Shown piece by piece: positions 54,757-63,435 of a stretch of DNA of 64,000 nucleotides (positions are counted from its first letter, which is position 1; each line of letters starts with the position of its first letter). Made by a program: the position numbers and the translations under genes. The stretch spans positions 930,001 to 994,000 of the forward strand of contig CANMSE010000002.1 in NCBI GenBank assembly GCA_947500555.1, written 5' to 3'. The DNA comes from an uncultured Fulvivirga sp. (GTDB lineage: Bacteria; Bacteroidota; Bacteroidia; Cytophagales; Cyclobacteriaceae). The notes below the pieces were generated by a model. That model was not told the DNA's origin, made no database searches, and worked only from the letters and a program-made list of their open reading frames with translations.

Positions 54757-56985
54757 TTAATTGACGACTGCTATTTTACCAACAAAAGTTTCTTCACCAT
54801 CTTCAGAAGAACTAAAAACAAAATATATTCCAGTGGCAGCTCTTCTTCCATTATAGTCACGGGCATCCCATGTTGCTGTCCCTCCGGCAGATTTAGTATT
54901 CCAAATTAACTTGCCACTAGCATCGGTTATTTTAACATCTACATTGAATGCCAGACCACTGATTCCAATAGTTCCATTAAATTCACTCGTCACCGGGTTA
55001 GGAAATATTTTCACATCTCCATGCTCATTGGTAGAATTAGTGGCATCTGCCCGGTAAGAAATAATGCCATCGGGAGTTCCAACAAACACTTCTCCTGTTG
55101 AACCCAGAACTTCAATCGCAATTATTGAGTCGGATGGTAATGGGCTATTATTAACATTAAAGTTAAGAAGCTGTCTGTCAGCATCGGCATCAAACAACCA
55201 CATTCCATTTTGTGTCCCAATCCACTTTCTATTACCAGGGTCAATTTCTATAGATGTTATAATTTCATCCCGTAATAAAAGTCTATTTTCAAATATAGGT
55301 ATTATGGCATCTACCGAACCATTAATAATATCGTTTGAGTTCGAAAAGAAAGCAACTCCTTCATTGGTTCCAACCCATACCAAACCATCTCCATCTACGG
55401 CAAGTGCATTCACGTTTTTGGATGGCAAGCCTCCATTACCATCCTGATCATTTAAAAATCGAGATTCTTGAGATGTTTTATCAAAAACCAAAATACCCCC
55501 GCCTACTTTTGGGTCTACAATCATCCATAGGTATTGAACTGTATTGACAACATCCAAGATATCGCTGGTAACCAAGGAAAATGATTGCCAATTATTTTCG
55601 GAAAATAGGTTTAATGGTCTTGATGCACCATAGTTTAAAGCCCATAGCCCTTCACTGGAAATTGCCAATGCACTCACATAGGTAGTTCCATCGTTTATGT
55701 CTGTTTTTTGAAGTGTGGAATTGGACTCATCAAAAATGGTAGATGTTCCATCACCATTAACCTCTAAGACTCCTTGGCCAAATGATGACAGGTATATTCT
55801 ATTGGAAACAGAAGTAGCATCGGTGATATCATTAAAAGTTTCAAAACTTTCTGCTTCTGCATTTGAATTAATCCATTGACCTTCTGAGAAAGTATAATAC
55901 CCATCCTCATTGAGTAAAGGGAGTCTATCAGAATCAAACCCTCCAGACACACCTATAACCTGATCTCTGGAAGAGTAAAAATTGAAAATCTTATTGGATC
56001 TGGGTCCACTTGGCTTCAATGAAGTAAATGTCCCAGTGATATTGGTTAGTAATCCATTGTTTTCATCAGCAATCCAAATTGTTCCATCTGAAACGATAGC
56101 ATCATTGGCAGAACTGATTATATCATCGTTAATGGTAGATAGTGTATATGATTCATCAAGTACATTCACATCATCTTCAGTAACTGCAATTAATTCAATA
56201 CCATTTGAATTCAAGGATTTAAACGTATCTCCTGTTAATACAGAAAGTAAATTCCAGCTACCATTTTCATAACTAAGCAAACCCTGTCCGCTAATCCCAG
56301 CTATAATACCAGACGAAAAAGTCTCAATCTCATTGATATTAACCTGCTCTATTCCTGTGGTTACATCGTACCTTCTCCAGTTATTAGGGTCAAACAAGTT
56401 AACCCCGTTACTAATATTAGAGGACATCACACCATTCTCAGTAGCCAGAAAAATGCTGTCGGCTAAAACTGCCGAGGCATTCACACCTATTTCTTCAGCT
56501 GAAGCCCCTAGCTGTCTATATATCTCAGTAACTTCTTGTTTAGCCAAATCAACATTAAGCAGTCCAAAATCAGTTGAGATAAAGGCTCTCTCGTTGGTGA
56601 TTGAAATATGATTTATTTTTTTCGAACCCAGCACCTGAGAGTTTGTAGTAAGGTCCAGGCTCACTATTTCGTTATCAGCAACTATATCAACATTGCCTGA
56701 GGCGTATCCAATAATGAGTTGTTGATTATTTTTATCATAGTTTATTGCCGAAATATTATCCTCTTGCAACCCATCAATTTTTGATATAGTACTGATACTA
56801 TTGTCAGATTGGTCATAGAAGAAAATCCCGTTCTCTGCCGATACGTATATTCTCTCTCCTCCATCTACGACATTCAATGTTTTATTATACGAGAAGTGTG
56901 TTCTCCAAGTACCTAATGGAATATCTCCCTGGGCTTGAATGGTCACTTGAATACTTAAAAACAGTAAAAGGAAAAGTAATCTCAT
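54757..56985 (-). CDS. porZ: PorZ-like T9SS A-LPS delivery/attachment protein
   Basis: The 742-residue protein has a signal peptide (about 1-18, ending TIQAQ) and two beta-propellers built of repeats such as NISAINYDKNNQQLIIGYASGN and WVGTNEGVAFFS. It ends in a T9SS-type C-terminal domain (DVKIFPNPVTSEF, ITDASGKLIWNTK, ATGIYFVF). Family knowledge: PorZ helps attach T9SS substrates to A-LPS in Porphyromonas. Its neighbours tdk (4-base overlap at the start) and recO (adjacent) match the conserved Bacteroidota order. The gene supports a complete T9SS in this organism, used by the secreted proteins in the window. Confidence 0.85.
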   Translation of the reverse strand: MRLLFLLLFLSIQVTIQAQGDIPLGTWRTHFSYNKTLNVVDGGERIYVSAENGIFFYDQSDNSISTISKIDGLQEDNISAINYDKNNQQLIIGYASGNVDIVADNEIVSLDLTTNSQVLGSKKINHISITNERAFISTDFGLLNVDLAKQEVTEIYRQLGASAEEIGVNASAVLADSIFLATENGVMSSNISNGVNLFDPNNWRRYDVTTGIEQVNINEIETFSSGIIAGISGQGLLSYENGSWNLLSVLTGDTFKSLNSNGIELIAVTEDDVNVLDESYTLSTINDDIISSANDAIVSDGTIWIADENNGLLTNITGTFTSLKPSGPRSNKIFNFYSSRDQVIGVSGGFDSDRLPLLNEDGYYTFSEGQWINSNAEAESFETFNDITDATSVSNRIYLSSFGQGVLEVNGDGTSTIFDESNSTLQKTDINDGTTYVSALAISSEGLWALNYGASRPLNLFSENNWQSFSLVTSDILDVVNTVQYLWMIVDPKVGGGILVFDKTSQESRFLNDQDGNGGLPSKNVNALAVDGDGLVWVGTNEGVAFFSNSNDIINGSVDAIIPIFENRLLLRDEIITSIEIDPGNRKWIGTQNGMWLFDADADRQLLNFNVNNSPLPSDSIIAIEVLGSTGEVFVGTPDGIISYRADATNSTNEHGDVKIFPNPVTSEFNGTIGISGLAFNVDVKITDASGKLIWNTKSAGGTATWDARDYNGRRAATGIYFVFSSSEDGEETFVGKIAVVN

Positions 56986-57566
56986 TTCTTATTCTTCATT
57001 CCTTCTACAAAACTTTTTCGACTTCGCGCCTCATACTGCTCCTGTTCACCTAAAAGTACTTTTCCTTCTTCATCTGATAATCGATAACTAAAAGAAGCCA
57101 ACTCACCGGTATCTGTACAAATGGCGTGTACTTTAGTCACAAATTCAGCAACAGCCAATAAGTTAGGCATTGGTCCAAAGGGTTTTCCTTCATAGTCCAT
57201 ATCCAACCCAGCTACTATCACTCTCTTTCCGTTATTTGCCAATTGATTACATACATCAACGAGTGCTTCATCAAAGAATTGTGCTTCGTCTATACCTACG
57301 ACTTGGCAATCGCCAGCCAATAATAATATATCGCTAGCGAAATTCACTGGGGTAGATCGAATGGCCGTCTCATTGTGTGACACCACATTTTCTTTATCAT
57401 ACCTGGTATCAATCTTCGGTTTAAAGATTTCTACCTTTTGCTTAGCAATTAGCGCCCTATTTAGTCTACGTATGAGTTCTTCAGTTTTACCTGAAAACAT
57501 GCAGCCACATACTACTTCTATCCAACCGGATTTATTGCTCTTACCTAAATGTGGTTCAACGAACAT
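56982..57566 (-). CDS. tdk: Thymidine kinase
   Basis: The 194-residue type II thymidine kinase salvages thymidine to dTMP. The P-loop is visible (VVCGCMFSGKTEELIRRL, residues about 19-36), then the DEAQFFDE box and GLDMDYEGKPFGPM lid. Of the four structural zinc Cys in classical members only one remains (HAICTDTG, and EARSRKSF instead of EARCRKC), as in other Bacteroidota. The C-terminus is short. The gene is first in a tdk-porZ-recO unit, overlapping porZ by 4 bases. Confidence 0.93.
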   Translation of the reverse strand: MFVEPHLGKSNKSGWIEVVCGCMFSGKTEELIRRLNRALIAKQKVEIFKPKIDTRYDKENVVSHNETAIRSTPVNFASDILLLAGDCQVVGIDEAQFFDEALVDVCNQLANNGKRVIVAGLDMDYEGKPFGPMPNLLAVAEFVTKVHAICTDTGELASFSYRLSDEEGKVLLGEQEQYEARSRKSFVEGMKNKK

Positions 57567-57602
57567 GGAGTAAAATTATACTATTTTATCAAGCTGCAAT
57601 TA

Positions 57603-57929
57603 TCAATTACTATACTTCATATGAGGAAGTTTTGAATGGTTCGGCACAACTACTTTTATTTCACCCTTTAATAGTCGCGTTTGACAAGTCAATCTTTCCT
57701 TTTTTATGTCAAGTTTCCCCATAGACAAAAACCGCTCCTCTGCTTCAGTAATTAACGATAGGTTTTCTATACCTTCATCCACGATCATCTTACAAGTTGT
57801 ACACCTGCCTTTCGCTCCGCAGGCATGCATCCAATCAACACAATTTTCTTGTAGAACGGATAACACTGTCTTTTCATTGTCGTTATTTTGGACAGTAAGG
57901 TTATTGAGATTTTTTATAGTAATTTTCAT
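57603..57929 (-). CDS. 2Fe-2S ferredoxin
   Basis: The 108-residue ferredoxin reads MKITIKNLNNLTV at the ATG 57927-57929. The frame continues 9 bases to a TTG at 57938, which is less likely. Cluster ligands are spaced Cys-x5-Cys-x2-Cys (HACGAKGRCTTCKM), followed by a fourth Cys in RLTCQTRLL, the adrenodoxin-type pattern. It would carry electrons to an oxygenase or reductase elsewhere. It lies 37 bases downstream of tdk's start region, but on the same strand and so upstream of tdk in transcription, and it diverges from the next gene. Confidence 0.88.
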   Translation of the reverse strand: MKITIKNLNNLTVQNNDNEKTVLSVLQENCVDWMHACGAKGRCTTCKMIVDEGIENLSLITEAEERFLSMGKLDIKKERLTCQTRLLKGEIKVVVPNHSKLPHMKYSN

Positions 57930-57970
57930 TCCTTGCAAAGTAAACGAAATAGATAAAGTCTACTGATAAT

Positions 57971-58987
57971 ATGGATAACATTCTAAATCGAGAAGGAATA
58001 AAAGATTATAGTGCTCGAGTAACCAATAAATTGATTGGTGAATTCTTTTCAAAAAAGAAGAAGATCAATGGAGAAGAAATCAAATCTTTGACAGATATAA
58101 AACAAGTGAACCTTTTCATAATTAAGGGTTTGTTTGAAGAGTGGCAAAAAGAGCGAGAGCAGCTTAAAAGCAAGTTTTTCGATTATGATTCTGAAGAAGT
58201 CAAAAGTGCTATGGTTTCTTTTATGAATGTTTTATCAAAAAACATATCCATTTCAGAAAAGGACTTCAAACCGTTGTTACTTCATGCTATTGAAGAAAGC
58301 ATTTTACTCATATTCTCACCCTTTGATTTTTATTCTCACTTATCTCAACATTACTCAGGATCCTTATCTACAGATACCTTAGTGCAGACCGGTCGATACA
58401 TTAAGGTTAATAAGAATATTATGGATGCTTTGATTTCCAAGATTGAGGCTAGTCCATCGAAAGATATTTCATTGGAAGAGTACAATGTTCTTTTAAGTGA
58501 GGTACTACATGAAATAGAGTCTGGTCCCGAAGATATTGATAGTTTCTTTGATGCTTTTAATAAAATTGAGTCGCTTGGTGAGACCGACATTTACGGTGAA
58601 GCACAAACTTCTGATGCTCAGCCCAAAGATGTAGTTGAACAGCCGGCTGAAAATGAAAAGGCTGATGAACCGACTGCTAAAGCTGAAGAAGATAACCCTA
58701 CAATTAATGAGGTACTAGCCAGTACCGAAACTACAATCGGTGAAGCGTTAGAAAATAAAAAATTGAACAATATAAAATCTAGTTTGAGTATAAATCAGCG
58801 TTTTATGTTTCAGAATTCCCTATTCAGCGGTGATGAAGAAACTATGAATAGGACTTTAGACTTTATTGATAATTGCCAGTCCAAAAAAGAAGCAATGGAT
58901 TACATATATCAAGAGTTTCCACATTGGAATATCGAGGGTGAGGAATTTGAAGAATTAGTAGAATTAATCGACAAGCGTTTGAGTTAA
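57971..58987 (+). CDS. Conserved protein of unknown function
   Basis: The 338-residue protein has no signal peptide or membrane segment. Three parts are visible: a helical N-terminal domain (about 1-215, with FFSKKKKINGEEI and IEESILLIFSPFDFYSHL), an acidic Ala/Glu/Pro-rich linker (about 216-262, AQTSDAQPKDVVEQPAENEK), and a compact C-terminal helical domain (SINQRFMFQNSLFSGDEETM, NCQSKKEAMDYIY). The C-terminal motif (N-x-R-F-x-F-x-x-x-LF-x-G-D-E) is one I associate with Bacteroidota proteins of unknown function. It diverges from the ferredoxin gene and converges with rodA, with a 4-base overlap. Confidence 0.7.
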   Translation: MDNILNREGIKDYSARVTNKLIGEFFSKKKKINGEEIKSLTDIKQVNLFIIKGLFEEWQKEREQLKSKFFDYDSEEVKSAMVSFMNVLSKNISISEKDFKPLLLHAIEESILLIFSPFDFYSHLSQHYSGSLSTDTLVQTGRYIKVNKNIMDALISKIEASPSKDISLEEYNVLLSEVLHEIESGPEDIDSFFDAFNKIESLGETDIYGEAQTSDAQPKDVVEQPAENEKADEPTAKAEEDNPTINEVLASTETTIGEALENKKLNNIKSSLSINQRFMFQNSLFSGDEETMNRTLDFIDNCQSKKEAMDYIYQEFPHWNIEGEEFEELVELIDKRLS

Positions 58988-60258
58988 TGCACGAGCACCT
59001 GAGTCCTATGTGAATCCAATTTTAAAAGGATAAACAGTAGGATACTGAAGCCCCATAAGGAAGAACCACCATAAGAAAAAAGAGGTAAAGGAATGCCAAT
59101 AACTGGAAACAACCCTATCGTCATTCCAATATTTACAGCAAAGTGAAAAAAGAAAATACACGCTACACTATAACCATAAACCCTGGAAAAGCGCCATTTT
59201 TGACGTTCCGCTATGTGAATAATCCTTAACAGCAGCGCCACGAATAGACCAATAGTAACTAAACTACCGAACCAGCCATGTTCTTCACCAATTGTACAGA
59301 ATATAAAATCCGTACTTTGAGCAGGTACAAAATCAAACTTAGTTTGAGTGCCTTTCAAAAACCCCTTTCCTGAAAAGCCTCCACTACCAATGGCAATTTT
59401 TGATTGGGTTACATTCCATCCATAACCCAACGGATCTCCATCCGGATTAATCAATGCCTTAATTCGATTCTGTTGATGAGGTTTTAGCACATCTGAGATC
59501 ACATAATCAACACTAACAATAACACCTGAAACAATTAGTCCTCCGGCTATTACCAGACCAACTTTTTTTATGGTTTTTTTCTTAATAAGTAAAATGCTAA
59601 TCGCACCCAAAACAACTATACCTATATACAGGTACAGATGATTTGATACTAATAGAGTAAGAACAAAAATAATAGCTGATGCAATGCCTAAAATCAGTAA
59701 TATAGGGGACATGCCTTCTCGAAAAAACACAAGTACAAAAATGCTATAAACAAGTGCGGTGCCCGTGTCTCCTTGTAAAATGATCAGGATGGCAGGTGTT
59801 CCAACAATCGCGAAAAGAACGACTTGCTTTGATAATCTGTCTATTCTGAAACCTGATGAACTCATATATTTGGCTACTGCAAGGGCGGTAGCAAATTTCG
59901 CAAACTCTGAAGGTTGCAGCCGCATAGGACCTAGTTCAAACCATGATTTGGAACCCGCGACTTCTCTTCCAAATAACAGCACAAAAACCAGCAAAAAGAT
60001 TATCCCTCCGTAAATAAAATAACCAAATGTGTCATAAAACTTGTAGTCCACTACCATGATGGCAATAATTAATATGATAGAGGAACCAAGAAATATCAAT
60101 TGGCGACCACTATTCAGGGACATATCAAAAATATTCTGATTAGCAGATTCATCATAGACAGCTGCAAAAATGTTCATCCAACCTAGAAGAGCAATAAAAA
60201 AAAAGAGCATGACTGTCAACCAGTCTATGTTATTCGATATGTCGTCCCTGGTGCTCAA
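58984..60258 (-). CDS. rodA: Rod-shape SEDS glycosyltransferase RodA
   Basis: The 424-residue polytopic membrane enzyme polymerises peptidoglycan glycan strands for cell elongation, with PBP2 as its crosslinking partner. Characteristic SEDS motifs are SKSWFELGPMRLQPSEFAKFA, ILQGDTGTALVY, GSGGFSGKGFLKGTQTKFDFVPAQSTDFIFC and PLPLFSYGGSS. Several membrane segments are visible. It overlaps mrdA by 4 bases, and the two are the standard elongasome pair. The 3' end converges on the unknown gene. Confidence 0.96.
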   Translation of the reverse strand: MSTRDDISNNIDWLTVMLFFFIALLGWMNIFAAVYDESANQNIFDMSLNSGRQLIFLGSSIILIIAIMVVDYKFYDTFGYFIYGGIIFLLVFVLLFGREVAGSKSWFELGPMRLQPSEFAKFATALAVAKYMSSSGFRIDRLSKQVVLFAIVGTPAILIILQGDTGTALVYSIFVLVFFREGMSPILLILGIASAIIFVLTLLVSNHLYLYIGIVVLGAISILLIKKKTIKKVGLVIAGGLIVSGVIVSVDYVISDVLKPHQQNRIKALINPDGDPLGYGWNVTQSKIAIGSGGFSGKGFLKGTQTKFDFVPAQSTDFIFCTIGEEHGWFGSLVTIGLFVALLLRIIHIAERQKWRFSRVYGYSVACIFFFHFAVNIGMTIGLFPVIGIPLPLFSYGGSSLWGFSILLFILLKLDSHRTQVLVH

Positions 60259-62063
60259 TACAAAAATTCTCCTTTTTTAACAAACTCCTCAATATGAGGT
60301 CTTTCTGTTTCACCAAGTAAATATTTCTCAATCATTAGACTTGCTATAGAAGCCGCTGCACGAGCTCCCTGCCCTGCATCTTCCACATAGACAGATACTG
60401 CAATTTTAGGATTGTCTTTAGGGGCAAAAGCTATAAATACCGAATGGTCTGGCATTGGATCATTTTGAACTGTCCCTGTCTTTCCGCATACCTCGATATC
60501 CTTCAGCTTAGCTCTGTACTGCCCTGTACCCGACCTTACAACTTCTGCCATGGCCTCAACAGCTACATCAAAATGTTTGGTGTCCACCGTTGTAAAATGC
60601 TTTTCCAGATACTGTGGCAAAGGTTGACCGCTATTACCGATTGATTTGACCAGGTGTGGAATATAGTAATATCCCCTATTTGCCACAATGGCCGCAAAAT
60701 TGGCCATCTGAATGGGTACAACGAGATTCTCTCCTTCACCAATAGCTATTGAATAGATATTAGAGTATTTCCATGGTCGATTATTATATGCCCGATCATA
60801 ATATTCTACACTTGGAACCAGGCCAGTTTTTTCATTGGGCAGATCGATTCCTAAAGGTTCACCTAAACCAAAGCTTTTTACATTCTCCGTCCAACTGCTC
60901 AAACCCAATCTGGTATCTTCATAAGAGTCTTCAGATAACCCTGTATTAACTACTCGCTTCATTACGTTGTAGAAATAAGGATTGCAGGAATTAGTAATTG
61001 CTCCTACAAGTGTTTCTCCAGGTCCGTGATAGTGACATTTCATTGGACGCATAATACATGGGATGTAAGTGCTTCTACTAATTGCGCCTTCTTGCAATGC
61101 GATAAGCGCCTGAATAATTTTGAATATAGAGCCAGGTCGATATTGAGCCATAAGCGGCCTATTGAAGAGAGGTTTCGCTGTATCAAGACTAATGGCGGAA
61201 AAGTTTGTGCTATATTTTCTTCCAGTCAATAACCCAGGATCATATGATGGCCCAGAGACAAGAGATAGTATTTCTCCTGAAGAAGGTTCAATAGCCACTA
61301 TACTTCCAGCTTTACCTTCTAATAATTCCTTGCCATATTCTTGTAGTCTTAGGTCAATTGTGGTAGTCAGATTTTCGCCTGGTATAGAAAGTGTATCATA
61401 TTTTCCATCTTCGAAATCTCCTTTTTCAATACCTTTAACATTTTTTATCTTATACTTAACACCTCTTCTACCTCGAAGATATTCTTCATAATATGCCTCT
61501 ATCCCACTTTGTCCAATATAATCTCCTTGTTGGTAATAGTTTGTTGTATCTCTTTCTAATTGCCTTTTCGAAACTTCACTTACATACCCAAGTGCATTGG
61601 ATAGAACTGGTTTGGTATAGGCTCTCGTTGTTCTAGCCTGAACGTTGAAGCCTCTGAAATCGACAAGATGATCTTGCACCCTGGCCAGATCTTCATTGGA
61701 AAGCATTTTAATAAAAATGGAAGGTTGGACATAAGAAAACCTTCTAGCTGCATTTATCTTCTCATCAAACTCTTCTTTTGTAATTTCAAATACTTCACAA
61801 AATTTAATCGTGTCTAGTTTTTTAACATCATTTGGAATAACCGTTAAATTATACTGAGGTGTATTGTAAACAATAAGCTCTCCGTTCCGATCATAAATAA
61901 TTCCTCTATATGGATAATCAATAACCTTATTTATAATATTACTATTTGCTGCCTTAGCATATTTAGTATCTAATACTTGGATAGAAAATAACTTAGTAAG
62001 GAAGGTAATACCTACAAGAATAATTATCAGTTGGACGATATATTTTCTTGAATTATCCATCAA
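60255..62063 (-). CDS. mrdA: Penicillin-binding protein 2 (elongation transpeptidase)
   Basis: The 602-residue class B penicillin-binding protein has one N-terminal membrane segment (about 9-26), the pedestal/dimerisation region (about 40-210) and the transpeptidase domain. Catalytic motifs are SxxK (YRPGSIFKIIQAL), SxN (TNSCNPYFYN) and KTG (CGKTGTVQN). It cross-links side-wall peptidoglycan with RodA. It overlaps rodA and mreD by 4 bases at each end, which implies translational coupling of the whole unit. Confidence 0.96.
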   Translation of the reverse strand: MMDNSRKYIVQLIIILVGITFLTKLFSIQVLDTKYAKAANSNIINKVIDYPYRGIIYDRNGELIVYNTPQYNLTVIPNDVKKLDTIKFCEVFEITKEEFDEKINAARRFSYVQPSIFIKMLSNEDLARVQDHLVDFRGFNVQARTTRAYTKPVLSNALGYVSEVSKRQLERDTTNYYQQGDYIGQSGIEAYYEEYLRGRRGVKYKIKNVKGIEKGDFEDGKYDTLSIPGENLTTTIDLRLQEYGKELLEGKAGSIVAIEPSSGEILSLVSGPSYDPGLLTGRKYSTNFSAISLDTAKPLFNRPLMAQYRPGSIFKIIQALIALQEGAISRSTYIPCIMRPMKCHYHGPGETLVGAITNSCNPYFYNVMKRVVNTGLSEDSYEDTRLGLSSWTENVKSFGLGEPLGIDLPNEKTGLVPSVEYYDRAYNNRPWKYSNIYSIAIGEGENLVVPIQMANFAAIVANRGYYYIPHLVKSIGNSGQPLPQYLEKHFTTVDTKHFDVAVEAMAEVVRSGTGQYRAKLKDIEVCGKTGTVQNDPMPDHSVFIAFAPKDNPKIAVSVYVEDAGQGARAAASIASLMIEKYLLGETERPHIEEFVKKGEFLY

Positions 62064-62575
62064 TATCTCTTACTTCTGTAGAACAAGAATTGAATAATAA
62101 CGATTACGATAACGGTAAATATTGTACTTGCAAATACTTTTAATAGTGTAAACCAGAACAGTGAAAAACTTGCTGACTCTATAAAAAACAAAGCCGTATG
62201 GTGAAGAAAAATCAATGGTAAGATATACCCCAAAAACCATTGCCACCCGTTCAAATCAATATTAGGCGCAACGCCAATATCATACCCACCCTGAGGAGTA
62301 ATGGTATTCAACCAGTAGTTTCTAACAAACATAATCAAAACAGATGCTGCTGCATGCATTCCCACACTATCGTAAAAAATATCAACAGATAACCCTGTTA
62401 AAAATCCCATACCCAAAAGAAGTAGAGCATTTGAATCTACTGGTAAACAGAGTAAAAAAGCCACATATGCAAAACAGAAGGCTACATCGAAAGCCACAAC
62501 ATTTTGCAATAGCAGCCCTTGAACAAGAACGTACAGAAAAAATGATGTAATTTGAAAAATGGGTTTTGCCGTCAT
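62060..62575 (-). CDS. mreD: Rod-shape-determining protein MreD
   Basis: The 171-residue membrane protein has about five hydrophobic segments (FFLYVLVQGLLLQNVVAF, LLLLGMGFLTGLSVDIFYDSVGMHAAASV). The family is defined by topology and gene order rather than strong motifs. It lies 2 bases after mreC and overlaps mrdA by 4 bases. It would link MreC to the RodA/PBP2 pair in the elongasome. Confidence 0.88.
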   Translation of the reverse strand: MTAKPIFQITSFFLYVLVQGLLLQNVVAFDVAFCFAYVAFLLCLPVDSNALLLLGMGFLTGLSVDIFYDSVGMHAAASVLIMFVRNYWLNTITPQGGYDIGVAPNIDLNGWQWFLGYILPLIFLHHTALFFIESASFSLFWFTLLKVFASTIFTVIVIVIIQFLFYRSKRY

Positions 62576-62577
62576 AT

Positions 62578-63408
62578 CTATTCTATAGTCACATTTTCAA
62601 TTGAATCCTGTTCTATGAGCAGATTGTTTTTTATCAGATAGACATAAGATAGGCTATTCAAGTCTGGTAATAATTTTATTTGGACATCATGAAAGAGAGC
62701 ATCCTCTTGAATTTCATAAGACTCTACAATACCAACAGGTACGCCTTCAGGAAAAATGGCATTATAACCTGATGTCACAACAGTATCCCCAACATTCAAA
62801 TTGATGTGTCTGGGTAGATATAGTACCTGAGCTCTTTGATAATCACGGCCGTCCCACTGAGTGGTACATAGATCACCAGTCCTTTTTATTTTAGAAGATA
62901 CCAACATATTACCATGTAAGATTGATATTATGACACTGTAGTTATTAGAAGCAGTTTTTACCTTACCAACCACCCCCCGATGGTCAACGACTGCCATACC
63001 TGGCTCTATTCCGTGTTTAAGTCCTTTATCTACCGTGATGTAGTTCTCAAATTTTCGAGTTGAATTCTTTATGACTTTAGCTGAAATAAAATCGTATTTT
63101 TTAAGAATATCTTCATCCCTATTTTGACGAACATTGATACTGTAAAGACTTTGGTTATATTGTTCAATTTGCCGCTTTAGCTGAGCATTTTCTGCTGCCA
63201 GCGTGGCATTGACATCATTAAGATTAAAAAAATCCCGCACTCCCTGAGACGTGGATAATAGTGTAGCACTAACTTTGTTCGAAGAGTTAAAATAACTAGC
63301 TGACTGATATTTATTATTTTCAACAATTAGCCATAGACATACCATTTCCAGCAGCATAAAAGAGAGAAATGCCCTGTATTTGATTAAAAACAGTAATAGT
63401 CTTTGCAT
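62578..63408 (-). CDS. mreC: Rod-shape-determining protein MreC
   Basis: The 276-residue bitopic protein has an N-terminal membrane segment (FLSFMLLEMVCLWLIV, about 14-29), a coiled coil (about 60-95, NATLAAENAQLKRQIEQYNQSL) and the periplasmic beta domains with VIKNSTRKFENYITVDKGLK and GDTVVTSGYNAIFPEGVPVG. It scaffolds the elongation machinery. The mreB gene lies 27 bases upstream. Confidence 0.94.
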   Translation of the reverse strand: MQRLLLFLIKYRAFLSFMLLEMVCLWLIVENNKYQSASYFNSSNKVSATLLSTSQGVRDFFNLNDVNATLAAENAQLKRQIEQYNQSLYSINVRQNRDEDILKKYDFISAKVIKNSTRKFENYITVDKGLKHGIEPGMAVVDHRGVVGKVKTASNNYSVIISILHGNMLVSSKIKRTGDLCTTQWDGRDYQRAQVLYLPRHINLNVGDTVVTSGYNAIFPEGVPVGIVESYEIQEDALFHDVQIKLLPDLNSLSYVYLIKNNLLIEQDSIENVTIE

Positions 63409-63435
63409 TCACAATATATCTTCCAGATAAGAAAC

